NCBI RefSeq assembly: GCF_002872075.1
Contig: NZ_PGGU01000005.1
Span: forward strand, 248,001-312,000
Reading direction: 5' to 3'
DNA: 64,000 nt
Source: Microbacterium aurantiacum
Lineage (GTDB): Bacteria; Actinomycetota; Actinomycetes; Actinomycetales; Microbacteriaceae
Within the stretch, counting starts at the first letter, position 1. Each line of letters begins with the position of its first letter. Below the pieces are notes generated by a model. The model was not told where the DNA came from, did no database searches, and worked only from the letters and a program-made list of their open reading frames with translations. Below are positions 8,176 to 19,969 of this stretch, in pieces. The position numbers and the translations under genes were made by a program.

Positions 8176-10248
8176 TCATTCGACGCGGAAAAGCCTCATC
8201 GAGGTCCCAGGGGTGGGGAGCACATCTCCGGGCGCGAACACCTCCGTGCTCTCCGACGGGCGCTCTTCGGCGCTCGACCAGAGCGAGACGAATCGTGTCG
8301 CGTCTTCGATCTCCTCGGGCAGACGGACATCGGTCGGCGACTCCGTGCCGTGCACGATCAGGAGGATGCGGTTGTACGACTCCTTGTCCGGCGTCGACGC
8401 GGCGACGTACTGAAGCGTGCGGTTGCCGGGGTCGGTCCACTGACCGGCCTCCATCGTCTCGCCGTTCTGGTCGTACCAGTCCATGACACTGGCATTCGGG
8501 ATGTGCTCGCCGAGTCGCGCGTAGCGACTCGGACGCAGAGCCGGGTTGTCGGTGCGCAGCTGGATCAGCCGGGTGACGTGCGCGCGCAGATCCTCCTGCC
8601 ACGGCTCGAACTCCCACGGGAACCAGCTGAGAGGCGAATCCTGAGCGTAGGCGTTGTTGTTGCCCCGCTGGGTGCGGCCGAACTCGTCGCCGGCGGTGAG
8701 CATCGGGATGCCTGCGGAGAGCAGCAGCGTGCCGAGCAGATTGCGCATCGCCTTGCGACGCGCGGCCAGGATGCCCGGGTCATCGGTCGGACCCTCGATG
8801 CCGTGGTTGAACGCGCGATTCATGTCTGCGCCGTCGCGGTTGTGCTCCCCGTTGCCCTCGTTGTGCTTGACGTCGTAGGACACGAGATCGTGCAGGGTGA
8901 AGCCGTCGTGCGAGGTGATGAAATTGACGCTGGCCAGCGGTCCGCGGCTCTCGCTGAAGGTGTTCGACGAACCGGCGAGGCGAGTGGCGAAGCCGCCGAT
9001 GCCCACCGGGGCGGATGCGCGACGGGCGTAGTCGATGTCGCTCAGCCAGAAGTTGCGCACGCGGTCGCGGTAGCGGTCGTTCCACTCGTGCCAGCCGGCG
9101 GGGAAGTTCCCGGTCTGCCATCCGCCGAGACCCACATCCCAGGGCTCGGCGATCAGCTTCGTGTCCTGCAGGACCGGGTCGGCGGCGATGGCTGCGAGCA
9201 GAGGGTGGTCCGGCGTGAAGGTGTGGTCGCCATCCCGGGCGATCGCCGCGGCGAGATCGAATCGGAACCCGTCGATCTGCATCTCCTGCGCCCAGTAGCG
9301 CAGCGAGTCGAGCACGAGACGCGCGCCGGCGTCCGTCGCCGTGTTGAACGTGTTCCCGCACCCCGTGGTGTCGATGTAGGCGCCATCGGCCTGCTGGCGG
9401 TAGTACTGCGCGTTGTCGATGCCGCGGAAACTGGATCGGGGTCCACCCAGACCCTCCTCCGAGGTGTGGTTGTAGACGACATCCAGGATGACTTCGAGCC
9501 CGGCCTCGTGCAGCAGGCGCACCATGCCCTTGAACTCGGCGAGGACCGCCTCCGGGCCGCCCTTGCGGGCCTGCTCCGTGGCGTACGCCGTGTGGGGCGT
9601 GAAGAAGTTGAGGGTGTTGTATCCCCAGTAGTTCGTCAGCCCGAGCTGGAGCAGCCGGGGCTCAGGGACGAAGGCATGCACGGGGAGAAGTTCGACCGAG
9701 GTGATGCCGAGGGAGTGGAAATGCGCGATCATCGCAGGATGCGCGAGGCCCGCGTACGTCCCGTGCAGGGCGGGCGGAACATCGGGGTGCCGCTTGGTCA
9801 GGCCTTTGAGGTGCCCCTCGTAGATGACCGTGCGATCCAGCGGGATACGGGGCTTCTGAGAATCTCCCCAGTCGAATCCGTCGACGATGACGACGGAGCG
9901 CCATTCTTCGTATCCGTCGCCCTGTGCGAGACCTCGGGCGTACGGATCGAGGAGGAGCGATTCCGGGTTGAACGTGTTCCCGGGCCCGTGCGGCCCGTCC
10001 ACGCGGACGGCGTATCGCGTTCCGGGTTGCAGAAGCTCGGTCGTGACCTCCCAGACGCCTCCGGGACGGCGTTCGAGAGGAAGCTCGTCGGTCACCCAAT
10101 CGAGGTCGGTCGCGTCGAAGATGACGAGTTCGACGGCGGACGCGTTCTGCGACCAGAGGCGGAGAGTTCCCACCCCGTCGTGAAGACGAACGCCGAGGTT
10201 GTCGAGTGCGGCTCCCCCCAGAGGAGCGGCAGCGGGCTGCGGACACAT
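8176..10248 (-). CDS. glgX: Glycogen debranching enzyme GlgX
   Basis: GlgX hydrolyses alpha-1,6 branches of glycogen shortened by phosphorylase. The 690-residue protein has an N-terminal CBM48 domain (GVRLHDGVGTLRLWSQNA), then a GH13_11 isoamylase-type barrel with D331 in GFRFDLA, E368 in LIAEPWD and the third acid in NFITSHDGFTLHDLV, and a C-terminal beta domain. ATG 10248 is chosen because it starts MCPQPAAAPLGG, the usual N-terminus, and a TAGGCT box lies 7 nt upstream. It is followed after about 65 nt by glgE, so the three glycogen genes form one minus-strand block that handles both build-up and breakdown of the polymer. Confidence 0.95.
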   Translation of the reverse strand: MCPQPAAAPLGGAALDNLGVRLHDGVGTLRLWSQNASAVELVIFDATDLDWVTDELPLERRPGGVWEVTTELLQPGTRYAVRVDGPHGPGNTFNPESLLLDPYARGLAQGDGYEEWRSVVIVDGFDWGDSQKPRIPLDRTVIYEGHLKGLTKRHPDVPPALHGTYAGLAHPAMIAHFHSLGITSVELLPVHAFVPEPRLLQLGLTNYWGYNTLNFFTPHTAYATEQARKGGPEAVLAEFKGMVRLLHEAGLEVILDVVYNHTSEEGLGGPRSSFRGIDNAQYYRQQADGAYIDTTGCGNTFNTATDAGARLVLDSLRYWAQEMQIDGFRFDLAAAIARDGDHTFTPDHPLLAAIAADPVLQDTKLIAEPWDVGLGGWQTGNFPAGWHEWNDRYRDRVRNFWLSDIDYARRASAPVGIGGFATRLAGSSNTFSESRGPLASVNFITSHDGFTLHDLVSYDVKHNEGNGEHNRDGADMNRAFNHGIEGPTDDPGILAARRKAMRNLLGTLLLSAGIPMLTAGDEFGRTQRGNNNAYAQDSPLSWFPWEFEPWQEDLRAHVTRLIQLRTDNPALRPSRYARLGEHIPNASVMDWYDQNGETMEAGQWTDPGNRTLQYVAASTPDKESYNRILLIVHGTESPTDVRLPEEIEDATRFVSLWSSAEERPSESTEVFAPGDVLPTPGTSMRLFRVE

Positions 10249-10255
10249 GAGCAAT

Positions 10256-10261
10256 AGCCTA
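10256..10261 (-). promoter_or_regulatory. -10 box of glgX
   Basis: TAGGCT on the minus strand ends 7 nt before the ATG at 10248, implying a leaderless or one-nucleotide-leader transcript. It is divergent from the start of the cysteine desulfurase gene. Confidence 0.45.
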
Positions 10262-10310
10262 GGCCCGCGCGGCTCGGCAACCGCGCAACGCCGCGTCCCC
10301 GCCCGGGTGG

Positions 10311-10316
10311 GAGGAT
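10311..10316 (+). promoter_or_regulatory. Possible -10 box of the cysteine desulfurase gene
   Basis: GAGGAT sits 6 nt before ATG 10323. It is a poorer match than the TAGACT boxes elsewhere, and the same GGATGGAGGG stretch could instead serve as a ribosome-binding site, although it would be very close to the ATG. Confidence 0.25.
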
Positions 10317-10322
10317 GGAGGG

Positions 10323-11513
10323 ATGCGGTACTACCTCGATCATGCGGCGACATCGCCCCTCCGGCCGGAGGCGCGGGATGCGTGGCTCGATGCGACGGAT
10401 CTGACCGGAAACGCCTCGTCCACGCACGGCTCCGGTCAGGCTGCGCGCCGCCTTCTCGAGTCGTCCAGGGAGCGGACGGCAGCTGTCCTCGGGGCGGACC
10501 CGATCGAGGTGGTCTTCACCTCCGGAGGCACCGAATCCATCAACCTGGCGCTTCAGGGGCTCTGGCGGGCGCGGGACCCGCATGCCCGCGCGATCGTGCT
10601 TCCGGATGCCGAGCATCACGCCACGTTCGACACCGTGGCCGCGTTGGCTGCCGACGGCGCCGAGGTACGGGCCGTGCCGGTGACATCTGACGCGCACGTC
10701 ACGCCTGAGGCCTTCGGCGCCGCGATGGCGCCCGCGGGCTCGGCGCGCGCCGCGCTGGCGACCGTCCTCGTCGCCAACAACGAGGTGGGAACCGTGAACG
10801 ACGCGGCCGCCCTCGCGGCGGTCGCTGCAGACGCCCTCGTGCCGCTCCACCTCGACGCGGTCGCCGCGCTCGGCCACGTGCCGCTGTCCTATCGGGAACT
10901 GCGCGGGAAGGCCCAACCGGGATCGGGACTCGTCGCGCTGAGTGTTGCCGGGCACAAGATCGGAGCGCCCGTCGGCACCGGCGCACTGGTCGTGGATCGC
11001 ACGGCTCGAATGGCACCGCTGCAGCATGGAGGGGCGCAGCAGCGCGGCTTGCGAGCCGGTACCCAGGACGTCGCCGGAGCCGCGGCGTTCGCTGTGGCGC
11101 TGGAGCTGGCCGAGGCCGAACGACGCAGTGAAGGCGTCCGGCTGCGGATCCTGCGCGACCGCCTGGTGCAGGGGATACGCGCAGCGGTTCCGGCATCCGA
11201 ACTGCTCGGCGATCCGGTGAACCGTCTGCCGGGCAATGCCCACCTGCTCTTTCCCGGGGCCGTCGGCGAGAGCCTGCTCTTCATGCTCGACACGGCAGGC
11301 GTGTCCTCTTCGACGGGGTCGGCCTGCCAGGCGGGCGTCGCGGAACCGTCGCATGTCGTCCTCGCGATGGGTCGCAGCGAGCGCGACGCACGCAGCGTCA
11401 TCCGGCTCACTCTCGGCAGGACCTCCGGCGATGCCGAGGTCGACGCGGTGCTCGCCGTGATCGCGGACGCCTATGCGCGCGCATCCGGGACCAGCACAGG
11501 CAACCGCTCGTAG
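10323..11513 (+). CDS. Cysteine desulfurase (IscS/NifS family)
   Basis: This PLP enzyme takes sulfur from cysteine as an enzyme-bound persulfide for transfer to acceptors. The 396-residue protein starts MRYYLDHAATSPLRPEA, carries the Schiff-base lysine K212 in VAGHKIGAP and the persulfide cysteine C335 in STGSACQAGV, within a group I type loop. Its neighbour 10 nt downstream is mnmA, which needs a persulfide donor, so tRNA 2-thiouridine synthesis is the likely main role; iron-sulfur assembly in actinobacteria usually uses a separate SufS. Confidence in the family is high; the exact partner is inferred from position. Confidence 0.93.
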   Translation: MRYYLDHAATSPLRPEARDAWLDATDLTGNASSTHGSGQAARRLLESSRERTAAVLGADPIEVVFTSGGTESINLALQGLWRARDPHARAIVLPDAEHHATFDTVAALAADGAEVRAVPVTSDAHVTPEAFGAAMAPAGSARAALATVLVANNEVGTVNDAAALAAVAADALVPLHLDAVAALGHVPLSYRELRGKAQPGSGLVALSVAGHKIGAPVGTGALVVDRTARMAPLQHGGAQQRGLRAGTQDVAGAAAFAVALELAEAERRSEGVRLRILRDRLVQGIRAAVPASELLGDPVNRLPGNAHLLFPGAVGESLLFMLDTAGVSSSTGSACQAGVAEPSHVVLAMGRSERDARSVIRLTLGRTSGDAEVDAVLAVIADAYARASGTSTGNRS

Positions 11514-11516
11514 ACT
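11511..11516 (+). promoter_or_regulatory. -10 box of mnmA, leaderless start
   Basis: TAGACT begins with the TAG stop codon of the upstream cysteine desulfurase gene and lies exactly 6 nt before the ATG at 11523. There is no ribosome-binding site between them. Confidence 0.5.
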
Positions 11517-11522
11517 GGACCC

Positions 11523-12620
11523 ATGCGGATACTGGCAGCCATGAGCGGCGGAGTGGATTCCGCCGTCGCGGCCGCTCGTGCCGTGGAGGCGGGACACGAC
11601 GTCGTCGGCGTGCACCTGGCGCTCTCTCGTGCGGGCGGCACCCTGCGAACGGGCAGCCGAGGGTGCTGCACGATCGAGGACGCGCTCGACGCGCGCCGCG
11701 CGGCCGACATGCTCGGCATCCCGTTCTACGTCTGGGACTTCTCCGAGCGATTCCGCGACGACGTGATCGACGACTTCATCTCCGAGTACCGGGCCGGACG
11801 TACTCCGAACCCCTGCATGCGCTGCAACGAGAAGATCAAGTTCGCGGCTCTCCTGGAGCGGGCGATCGAGCTCGGGTTCGACGCGGTGTGCACCGGACAC
11901 TACGCGACTCTGATCCACACTCCGGCGGGACTCGAACTGCACCGGGCCTCCGATGCGGCCAAGGACCAGTCCTATGTCCTCGGCGTCCTGACGACGGAGC
12001 AGCTGGCGCACACGTACTTCCCCCTGGGGTCGACGCCCTCGAAGGCCCTGGTCCGGACGGAGGCGGCTGAGCGCGGGCTCAGCGTCGCCCAGAAGCCCGA
12101 CAGCCACGACATCTGCTTCATCCCCGACGGCGACACGCGCGGCTGGCTCGCCGAGAAGGTGGGCGCGGAGACCGGGGAGATCCTCGATCGCGCCGGCGAG
12201 GTCGTCGGCACGCACGAGGGTGCCCATGCGTTCACCGTCGGGCAGCGGCGCGGGCTCAAGCTCGGTGTGCCGGCCGCTGACGGCAAGCCGCGATTCGTCC
12301 TCGAGGTGCGCCCGGTGTCGAACACCGTCGTGGTGGGGCCGAAGGAGGCGCTCGCGATCGCGGAGATCGCGGGGGAGCGCTTCTCCTGGGCGGGAGCGGC
12401 GCCCGACTCGTCGGAGTTCGACTGCGAAGTGCAGATCAGAGCGCATGCGGACCCGGTGCCGGCCACGGCCTTCGTGACCGACGCCGGTGTACGGGTCGTG
12501 CCGGATGTCGCGCTCGACGGCGTCGCACCCGGTCAGACCGCCGTCCTCTACGTCGGCACCCGCGTGCTCGGCCAGTTCACCATCGATCGCACGGTCTCGG
12601 CGGTTCCGGTCGAGGCGTAG
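11523..12620 (+). CDS. mnmA: tRNA-specific 2-thiouridylase MnmA
   Basis: MnmA adds sulfur to U34 of the tRNAs for Lys, Glu and Gln. The 365-residue protein has the PP-loop [10 protein letters not shown] at residues 4-13, the catalytic cysteine C98 in [12 protein letters not shown] and the second active-site cysteine C198 in [10 protein letters not shown], followed by the central and C-terminal beta-barrel domains. Length is normal. The cysteine desulfurase that would feed it sulfur ends 10 nt upstream, and ligA follows 46 nt downstream, an order shared with other actinobacteria. The start has no Shine-Dalgarno motif, which fits the leaderless promoter described at 11511. Confidence 0.97.
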   Translation: MRILAAMSGGVDSAVAAARAVEAGHDVVGVHLALSRAGGTLRTGSRGCCTIEDALDARRAADMLGIPFYVWDFSERFRDDVIDDFISEYRAGRTPNPCMRCNEKIKFAALLERAIELGFDAVCTGHYATLIHTPAGLELHRASDAAKDQSYVLGVLTTEQLAHTYFPLGSTPSKALVRTEAAERGLSVAQKPDSHDICFIPDGDTRGWLAEKVGAETGEILDRAGEVVGTHEGAHAFTVGQRRGLKLGVPAADGKPRFVLEVRPVSNTVVVGPKEALAIAEIAGERFSWAGAAPDSSEFDCEVQIRAHADPVPATAFVTDAGVRVVPDVALDGVAPGQTAVLYVGTRVLGQFTIDRTVSAVPVEA

Positions 12621-12654
12621 AGCGCTTTTCCCTGTGTTTGTCGCACCCCACTCG

Positions 12655-15496
<2,842 letters not shown>

Positions 15497-15530
15497 GCTC
15501 GCGACGCGCTGGCTGACGACGAAACACGAA

Positions 15531-15575
15531 ATTCCGCACGAGACACCACGTCAGACGTGGTGTCTCGTGCGGAAT
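15531..15575. repeat. Perfect 22-bp palindrome, probable bidirectional terminator and dispersed repeat
   Basis: Positions 15531-15552 and 15554-15575 are exact reverse complements around a single central A. The hairpin lies between the convergent P-loop kinase gene and deaD, so it can terminate both. The left arm recurs with one mismatch at 59447-59467, which marks it as a dispersed element and not only a local terminator. Confidence 0.8.
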
Positions 15576-15597
15576 ATGACGTCTCCGCGCGTCGTGC

Positions 15598-17397
15598 TCA
15601 GCCCTTGTGACGGGGCTTGCGGAACTCGCGGTCGCCCGTGCTGCGCGGCGCGCGGTCGTCGTCATCGCGCGAGCGGCGTCCGGGAGCACCGCGGTCGGCC
15701 TTGATCTCGATCAGGCGGCCCGAGATGCGCGTGTCGCGCAGCTTCTCGAGTACCGACGGATCCATGTTCGCGGGCAGTTCGACGGTCGAGAAGTCCGGAC
15801 GGATGTTGATCACGCCGAAGTCGTCGCGGCCGAGGCCGCCCTCGTTCGCGAGCGCGCCGACGATCTGGCGCGGTTCGACGCGGTGACGACGCCCGACCTC
15901 GATACGGTAAGGCGTGTAGTCGCCGCGACCACGACGATCGGTACGCGGCTCGCGGTCGGTGCGCGGAGCACGCGTGCCTCCGGCGGAGTCCCGTGCAGGA
16001 CGGTTGTCAGCTGCCACGGCCTTCGAGAGCGGGTCGTGAGCCGGGTCCAGCAGAAGCGGCGTCTCACCCTGCGCCACGACGGCGAGGGCGGCGGCGACGT
16101 CGCCCTCGGGAACGTCGTGGTTGCGGACGTAGTGCGCGACGATGTCGCGGAATCCTTCGATCCGGGCGGTCTCCGAGAGCGCCGCCGTGATCGCGTCGTC
16201 GAAGCGCGCGAGGCGGGTCGTGTTGACGTCTTCAGTGCTGGGCAGCTGCATCTGAGTCGGCTGCTGGCGCGTGGCCTTCTCGATGCTCTTGAGCAGATAG
16301 CGCTCGCGCGGGGTGATGAAGCTGATCGCGTCGCCCCTGCGTCCGGCGCGGCCGGTGCGGCCGATGCGGTGCACGTACGACTCGGTGTCGGTCGGGATGT
16401 CGAAGTTCACGACGTGGCTGATGCGTTCGACGTCGAGACCGCGAGCGGCGACATCGGTGGCGACGAGGATGTCGAGCTTGCCGTCCTTGAGCTGGTTCAC
16501 CGTGCGCTCACGCTGCACCTGGGCGACGTCGCCGTTGATGGCGGCCGCTGAGTATCCACGGGCACGCAGCTTCTCGGCGAGCGTCTCGGTCTCGTTCTTG
16601 GTGCGGACGAACACGATCATGCCCTCGAAGTTCTCGACCTCGAGGATGCGGGTGAGCGCATCGACCTTCTGCGCGTACGACACCACGAGGTAGCGCTGCG
16701 TGATGTTCGTGCCGGTCGCGGTCTTCGACTTGATGCTGATCTCTTCGGGATCGCGCAGGTACTGCTGCGCGAGACGACGGATCTGCGGGGGCATGGTCGC
16801 CGAGAAGAGGGCGACCTGCTTCTCCTTGGGAGTCTGCGCGAGGATCTGCTCGACGTCCTCCGCGAAGCCCATCTTCAGCATCTCGTCGGCCTCGTCCAGC
16901 ACCAGGTACTTCAGCTCGGAGAGGTCGAGGGTGCCCTTGGCGAGGTGGTCCATGATGCGGCCGGGGGTGCCGACGATCACGTGCACGCCACGACGAAGCG
17001 CCGAAAGCTGCACACCGTAGCCCTGTCCGCCGTAGACGGGGAGCACATGCACGCCCTTCATCTTCGCGGAGTACGACTCGAAGGCCTCGCACACCTGGAG
17101 GGCGAGCTCGCGGGTGGGGGCGAGGACGAGAGCCTGCGGGATCTTCTGCGAGATGTCGAGACGCTCCAGCACGGGCAGCGCGAACGCCGCCGTCTTGCCG
17201 GTGCCGGTCTGGGCCATTCCGACGACATCGCGTCCGGCGAGCAGCGTCGGGATCGTTGCTGCCTGGATGGGGGACGGCGTCTCGTAGCCGAGGTCGCGGA
17301 CCGCTCTGAGGACGGGGCCGGTCAGGCCGAGTTCCTCGAATCCAGGAGTTTCAGGGGTTTCGGGGGCATCGGCGTTCACAGCGTCTTCAGGAGTCAC
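15598..17397 (-). CDS. deaD: DEAD-box ATP-dependent RNA helicase (DeaD/CsdA type)
   Basis: The 599-residue protein unwinds RNA duplexes, with known roles of the family in ribosome assembly, mRNA turnover and cold response. Motifs appear in order: Q motif (GFEELGL...PSPIQ), AQTGTGKT, PTRELA, TPGRIMDHL, DEADEM, SAT, and HRIGRTGRAGR. After the core come an acidic/basic linker and a DbpA-type RNA-binding domain (YRIEVGRRHRVEPRQIVGAL), then a short Arg/Asp-rich tail. The GTG at 17397 lies 6 nt behind TACCTT, so the mRNA is probably leaderless; the first residues are low complexity (PETPETPG). It is convergent with the P-loop kinase gene. Confidence 0.93.
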   Translation of the reverse strand: MTPEDAVNADAPETPETPGFEELGLTGPVLRAVRDLGYETPSPIQAATIPTLLAGRDVVGMAQTGTGKTAAFALPVLERLDISQKIPQALVLAPTRELALQVCEAFESYSAKMKGVHVLPVYGGQGYGVQLSALRRGVHVIVGTPGRIMDHLAKGTLDLSELKYLVLDEADEMLKMGFAEDVEQILAQTPKEKQVALFSATMPPQIRRLAQQYLRDPEEISIKSKTATGTNITQRYLVVSYAQKVDALTRILEVENFEGMIVFVRTKNETETLAEKLRARGYSAAAINGDVAQVQRERTVNQLKDGKLDILVATDVAARGLDVERISHVVNFDIPTDTESYVHRIGRTGRAGRRGDAISFITPRERYLLKSIEKATRQQPTQMQLPSTEDVNTTRLARFDDAITAALSETARIEGFRDIVAHYVRNHDVPEGDVAAALAVVAQGETPLLLDPAHDPLSKAVAADNRPARDSAGGTRAPRTDREPRTDRRGRGDYTPYRIEVGRRHRVEPRQIVGALANEGGLGRDDFGVINIRPDFSTVELPANMDPSVLEKLRDTRISGRLIEIKADRGAPGRRSRDDDDRAPRSTGDREFRKPRHKG

Positions 17398-17403
17398 TAA
17401 CTA

Positions 17404-17409
17404 AAGGTA
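17404..17409 (-). promoter_or_regulatory. -10 box of deaD, leaderless start
   Basis: TACCTT on the minus strand is followed by TAGTTA and then GTG 17397. No ribosome-binding motif is present. Confidence 0.45.
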
Positions 17410-17443
17410 GCGCCTCCGCGTCGCTCGCACCTGTGAAGTCGGC

Positions 17444-19144
17444 TCAGGAGCCGGTCGTCAGCGCGACGAGCTTCTCCTTCACCTGGCGCCGCAGCACCTT
17501 CCCGATCAGCGACTTGGGGAGTTCGTCGACGACGAAGACGCGCCGCGGCACCTTGTAGGGGGTCAGGATTCCGCGGGCGAACTCGCGGATCGCTTCGACG
17601 TCGGCATCCGAGACCTCCGCGATGACGATCGCGGCGACGACCTCCTCACCGGAGTGTTCGCTCGGCAGCCCCACCACCGCCGCGTCGATCACCTGCGGAT
17701 GCTGACGCAGCGCGTTCTCGACCTCAGTGGGCGCGACGTTGAAGCCGCCCGTGATGATGAGCTCCTTTATCCGGTCGACGATGCGGATGAATCCGGCCTC
17801 GTCCACCGTCACGATGTCGCCGGTGCGGAACCAGCCGTCGACGAAGACGGCATCCGTCTCCTCCGGCTTGCCGTAGTAGCCGGAGAAGACCTGCGGGCCT
17901 CGGACGATCAGTTCACCGGCGGCTCCGGCCGGAACATCGACGGTCGGCGCATCCGGGTCGACCACCCGGCACTCCGTCCCGGGGAGGGGCAGTCCGACGG
18001 TGCCGGGAACCCGGCTCTCGGCGACGGGGTTCGCCATCAGCACGGGGGAGCACTCGCTGAGTCCGTAGCCCTCGACGAGGTAGCCGTGCGTCGCCTCCTC
18101 GAACGGCACGACGAGGTCGTGCGGGAGCGCCATCGCGCCGGAGATCGCCACTTCGATCCCGTCGAGGGACACTCCTCTGCTCTTCGCCGCGGCCAGCAGG
18201 CGATCGGCGATCGGCGGGACGAGCGGAAGGAAGGTCGCCGGGTGCTTCTTGACGACGTCGAGCACCAGATCAGGATCGAACTTCGGGAAGAGCACCAGCC
18301 GGGCTCCCATCGACATCGCGAAGGTGAGGCACAGCGTGAGCCCGTAGGCGTGGAACATCGGCAGCACCGCGTACACGACGCAGCCCTTGCCGCGCTGGAT
18401 CGATGGCACCCACGCCTGCGCCTGCGCGGCGTTGGCGAGGAGGTTGCGATGGGTGAGCGAAGCGCCCTTGGGGGTACCGGTGGTGCCCGAGGTGTACTGG
18501 ATGATGGCGAGATCGTCGGCTCCCGGTGCCGGGTGCGAGGTCGGCAGCGGTGCGGACGACACCAGAGCATCCCAGGTCACCGTGCCGCGCACCTTCTCGG
18601 TGAGGGCGGCGCGCGACTCGCGTGCCTTGGCGACCGGCAGGTGCAGCGCGACGCGCGTGAGGTACGGCATCGCCCGGGTGACGTCGACCGAGATCAGGTT
18701 CGACACGACGAGGTCGGCGGGGAACTCCTGCACCGTTCCGACGACCTTGTTCCACACGATCGCGTGCTTCGCTCCGTGGTCCTCGAACTGCTTGCGCAGC
18801 TCGCGCGGGGTGTACAGCGGGTTGTGTTCGACGACCACGGCGCCGAGTCGCAGCACGGCGTAGAACGCGACGATGTGCTGCGGGCAGTTCGGCAGCACGA
18901 TCGCCACCGGGTCTCCGGCGCGCACGCCGAGATCGCGCAGACCGGATGCGGCGCGGTCGATCGCCTCCTGCAGGGCGGCGTACGTCGTCTCCCTGCCGAA
19001 GAACTGCAGCGCAGGGGCATCCGGATACTCCCGTGCGGACGCCGCCACGATGTCGACCAGCGAACCTTCGACGGGCGAGAGATCTTCCGGAACTCCTGCC
19101 GCATAGCTGGAGATCCAGGGGCGAGGGGGATCGTACGTCGTCAT
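17444..19144 (-). CDS. Long-chain fatty-acid-CoA ligase (FadD-like)
   Basis: The enzyme activates fatty acids to acyl-AMP and then acyl-CoA. The 566-residue protein has the ANL-family P-loop IQYTSGTTGTPKGASLTH near residue 215, a GYGLSE A5-type motif, the WFRTGDIVTVDEAGF hinge region and the C-terminal catalytic lysine in PKSLIGKVLRR. Chain-length preference cannot be read from sequence. ATG 19144 is 6 nt behind TAGGCT. It is transcribed alone on the minus strand, 46 nt downstream of deaD's start and divergent from the DUF4304 gene. Confidence 0.9.
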   Translation of the reverse strand: MTTYDPPRPWISSYAAGVPEDLSPVEGSLVDIVAASAREYPDAPALQFFGRETTYAALQEAIDRAASGLRDLGVRAGDPVAIVLPNCPQHIVAFYAVLRLGAVVVEHNPLYTPRELRKQFEDHGAKHAIVWNKVVGTVQEFPADLVVSNLISVDVTRAMPYLTRVALHLPVAKARESRAALTEKVRGTVTWDALVSSAPLPTSHPAPGADDLAIIQYTSGTTGTPKGASLTHRNLLANAAQAQAWVPSIQRGKGCVVYAVLPMFHAYGLTLCLTFAMSMGARLVLFPKFDPDLVLDVVKKHPATFLPLVPPIADRLLAAAKSRGVSLDGIEVAISGAMALPHDLVVPFEEATHGYLVEGYGLSECSPVLMANPVAESRVPGTVGLPLPGTECRVVDPDAPTVDVPAGAAGELIVRGPQVFSGYYGKPEETDAVFVDGWFRTGDIVTVDEAGFIRIVDRIKELIITGGFNVAPTEVENALRQHPQVIDAAVVGLPSEHSGEEVVAAIVIAEVSDADVEAIREFARGILTPYKVPRRVFVVDELPKSLIGKVLRRQVKEKLVALTTGS

Positions 19145-19150
19145 GCCGAC

Positions 19151-19156
19151 AGCCTA
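19151..19156 (-). promoter_or_regulatory. -10 box of the acyl-CoA ligase gene, leaderless start
   Basis: TAGGCT on the minus strand, then 6 nt (GTCGGC), then ATG 19144. It lies 41 nt from the divergent TACAAT box at 19197. Confidence 0.5.
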
Positions 19157-19196
19157 TGCGGGCGGCAGTCCCGGGCGTCCCGTCGCCCGGCCTGGT

Positions 19197-19202
19197 TACA
19201 AT
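19197..19202 (+). promoter_or_regulatory. -10 box of the DUF4304 gene, leaderless start
   Basis: TACAAT is a near-consensus -10 box followed by TCCCCT and the GTG at 19209. This box decides the start, since upstream in-frame ATG 19143 would lie within the divergent gene's promoter. Confidence 0.5.
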
Positions 19203-19208
19203 TCCCCT

Positions 19209-19832
19209 GTGGACAGGCAGACAACGACCGCGCTCCTCCGCGAGCAGTTCTACCCGGTCCTGAAGGCGCAGGGATTCACCCGCAGCGCGGATGTGCTGCG
19301 GCGTGTTGCCGAGCCGGTCGCGCACGTCGTGGAAGTCGTGCACCAGCCGCGTCGTGGGGTGTTCCGCGTCGACCTCGGCGTGCATCTCACCCTGCTCGGC
19401 GACATGTCTCATCACGTCATCGATCCGGCAAAGCTTCGCGAAGCTGACTGCGCCTGGCGGTCATCCATCATCCCGGGGTTCCGCAACGATCATGACCCTG
19501 ACTTCGTCTACGGCTCGACCGCGGAAGAGGCGTCCGAGGCGGTGTCGTTCCTCGTCTCGGAGTGGGACCGGCAGTCCGACGCGTTCTTCGGCCGCCTCAC
19601 CGTCTGGCCCGGCGATTTCCACGAGGCCGCACGCGCAGCGAGGGCCGACCCGCCGCACCCCGCCCACCTGCTCACATGGGCACGGGTCGCGGCCCTGGCG
19701 GGCGATCTGGAACTCGCCCGAAAGTGCGCTGAGATCGCGCTGCCGAGCGTCCCCATCCGCGCCACCAGCCTCCGCGGCGACCTCGAAAGCATCGTCCACG
19801 ATCCACAGACCGCCGTCCCGCAGCTGCGTTGA
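19209..19832 (+). CDS. DUF4304 domain-containing protein
   Basis: The 207-residue protein begins VDRQTTTALLREQFYPVLKAQGFTR and continues with HVVEVVHQ and FRVDLGVHL, the pattern of the DUF4304 family, whose function is unknown. The second half (TVWPGDFHEAARA onward) is helical and looks like a short TPR-like tail (LLTWARVAALAGDLELARKC). There is no signal peptide or membrane helix, so it is likely cytoplasmic. GTG 19209 is chosen from the promoter geometry. It stands alone between the acyl-CoA ligase gene and gatC. Confidence 0.75.
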   Translation: MDRQTTTALLREQFYPVLKAQGFTRSADVLRRVAEPVAHVVEVVHQPRRGVFRVDLGVHLTLLGDMSHHVIDPAKLREADCAWRSSIIPGFRNDHDPDFVYGSTAEEASEAVSFLVSEWDRQSDAFFGRLTVWPGDFHEAARAARADPPHPAHLLTWARVAALAGDLELARKCAEIALPSVPIRATSLRGDLESIVHDPQTAVPQLR

Positions 19833-19957
19833 CCCGAATAATGCTCACAACAGGTTGACGTTCCCTCTGATTCCTGACGCAATCCGTGGGATCAACCCTG
19901 GCCATTCCACCTTGACAGAGCCAAAGCGGGCGGCAAGGGACACAGACCATCCGGATC

Positions 19958-19963
19958 TAGACT
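19958..19963 (+). promoter_or_regulatory. -10 box of the gatCAB operon, leaderless start
   Basis: TAGACT is followed by GGTGTG and then GTG 19970. The 125 nt before it (19833-19957) are relatively AT-rich and hold TTGACG at 19854 and TTGACA at 19912, but neither is at a 16-19 nt distance from this box, so I do not assign a -35. Confidence 0.5.
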
Positions 19964-19969
19964 GGTGTG

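Noticed and set aside
17654..19447. Plus-strand open frame of 597 residues opposite the acyl-CoA ligase gene
   Set aside because: Composition of a GC shadow; the ligase on the minus strand has all ANL motifs.
19854..19917. TTGACG and TTGACA as -35 boxes for gatC
   Set aside because: The nearest clear -10 (19958) is 41 nt or more away; no -10-like hexamer lies at the right spacing.
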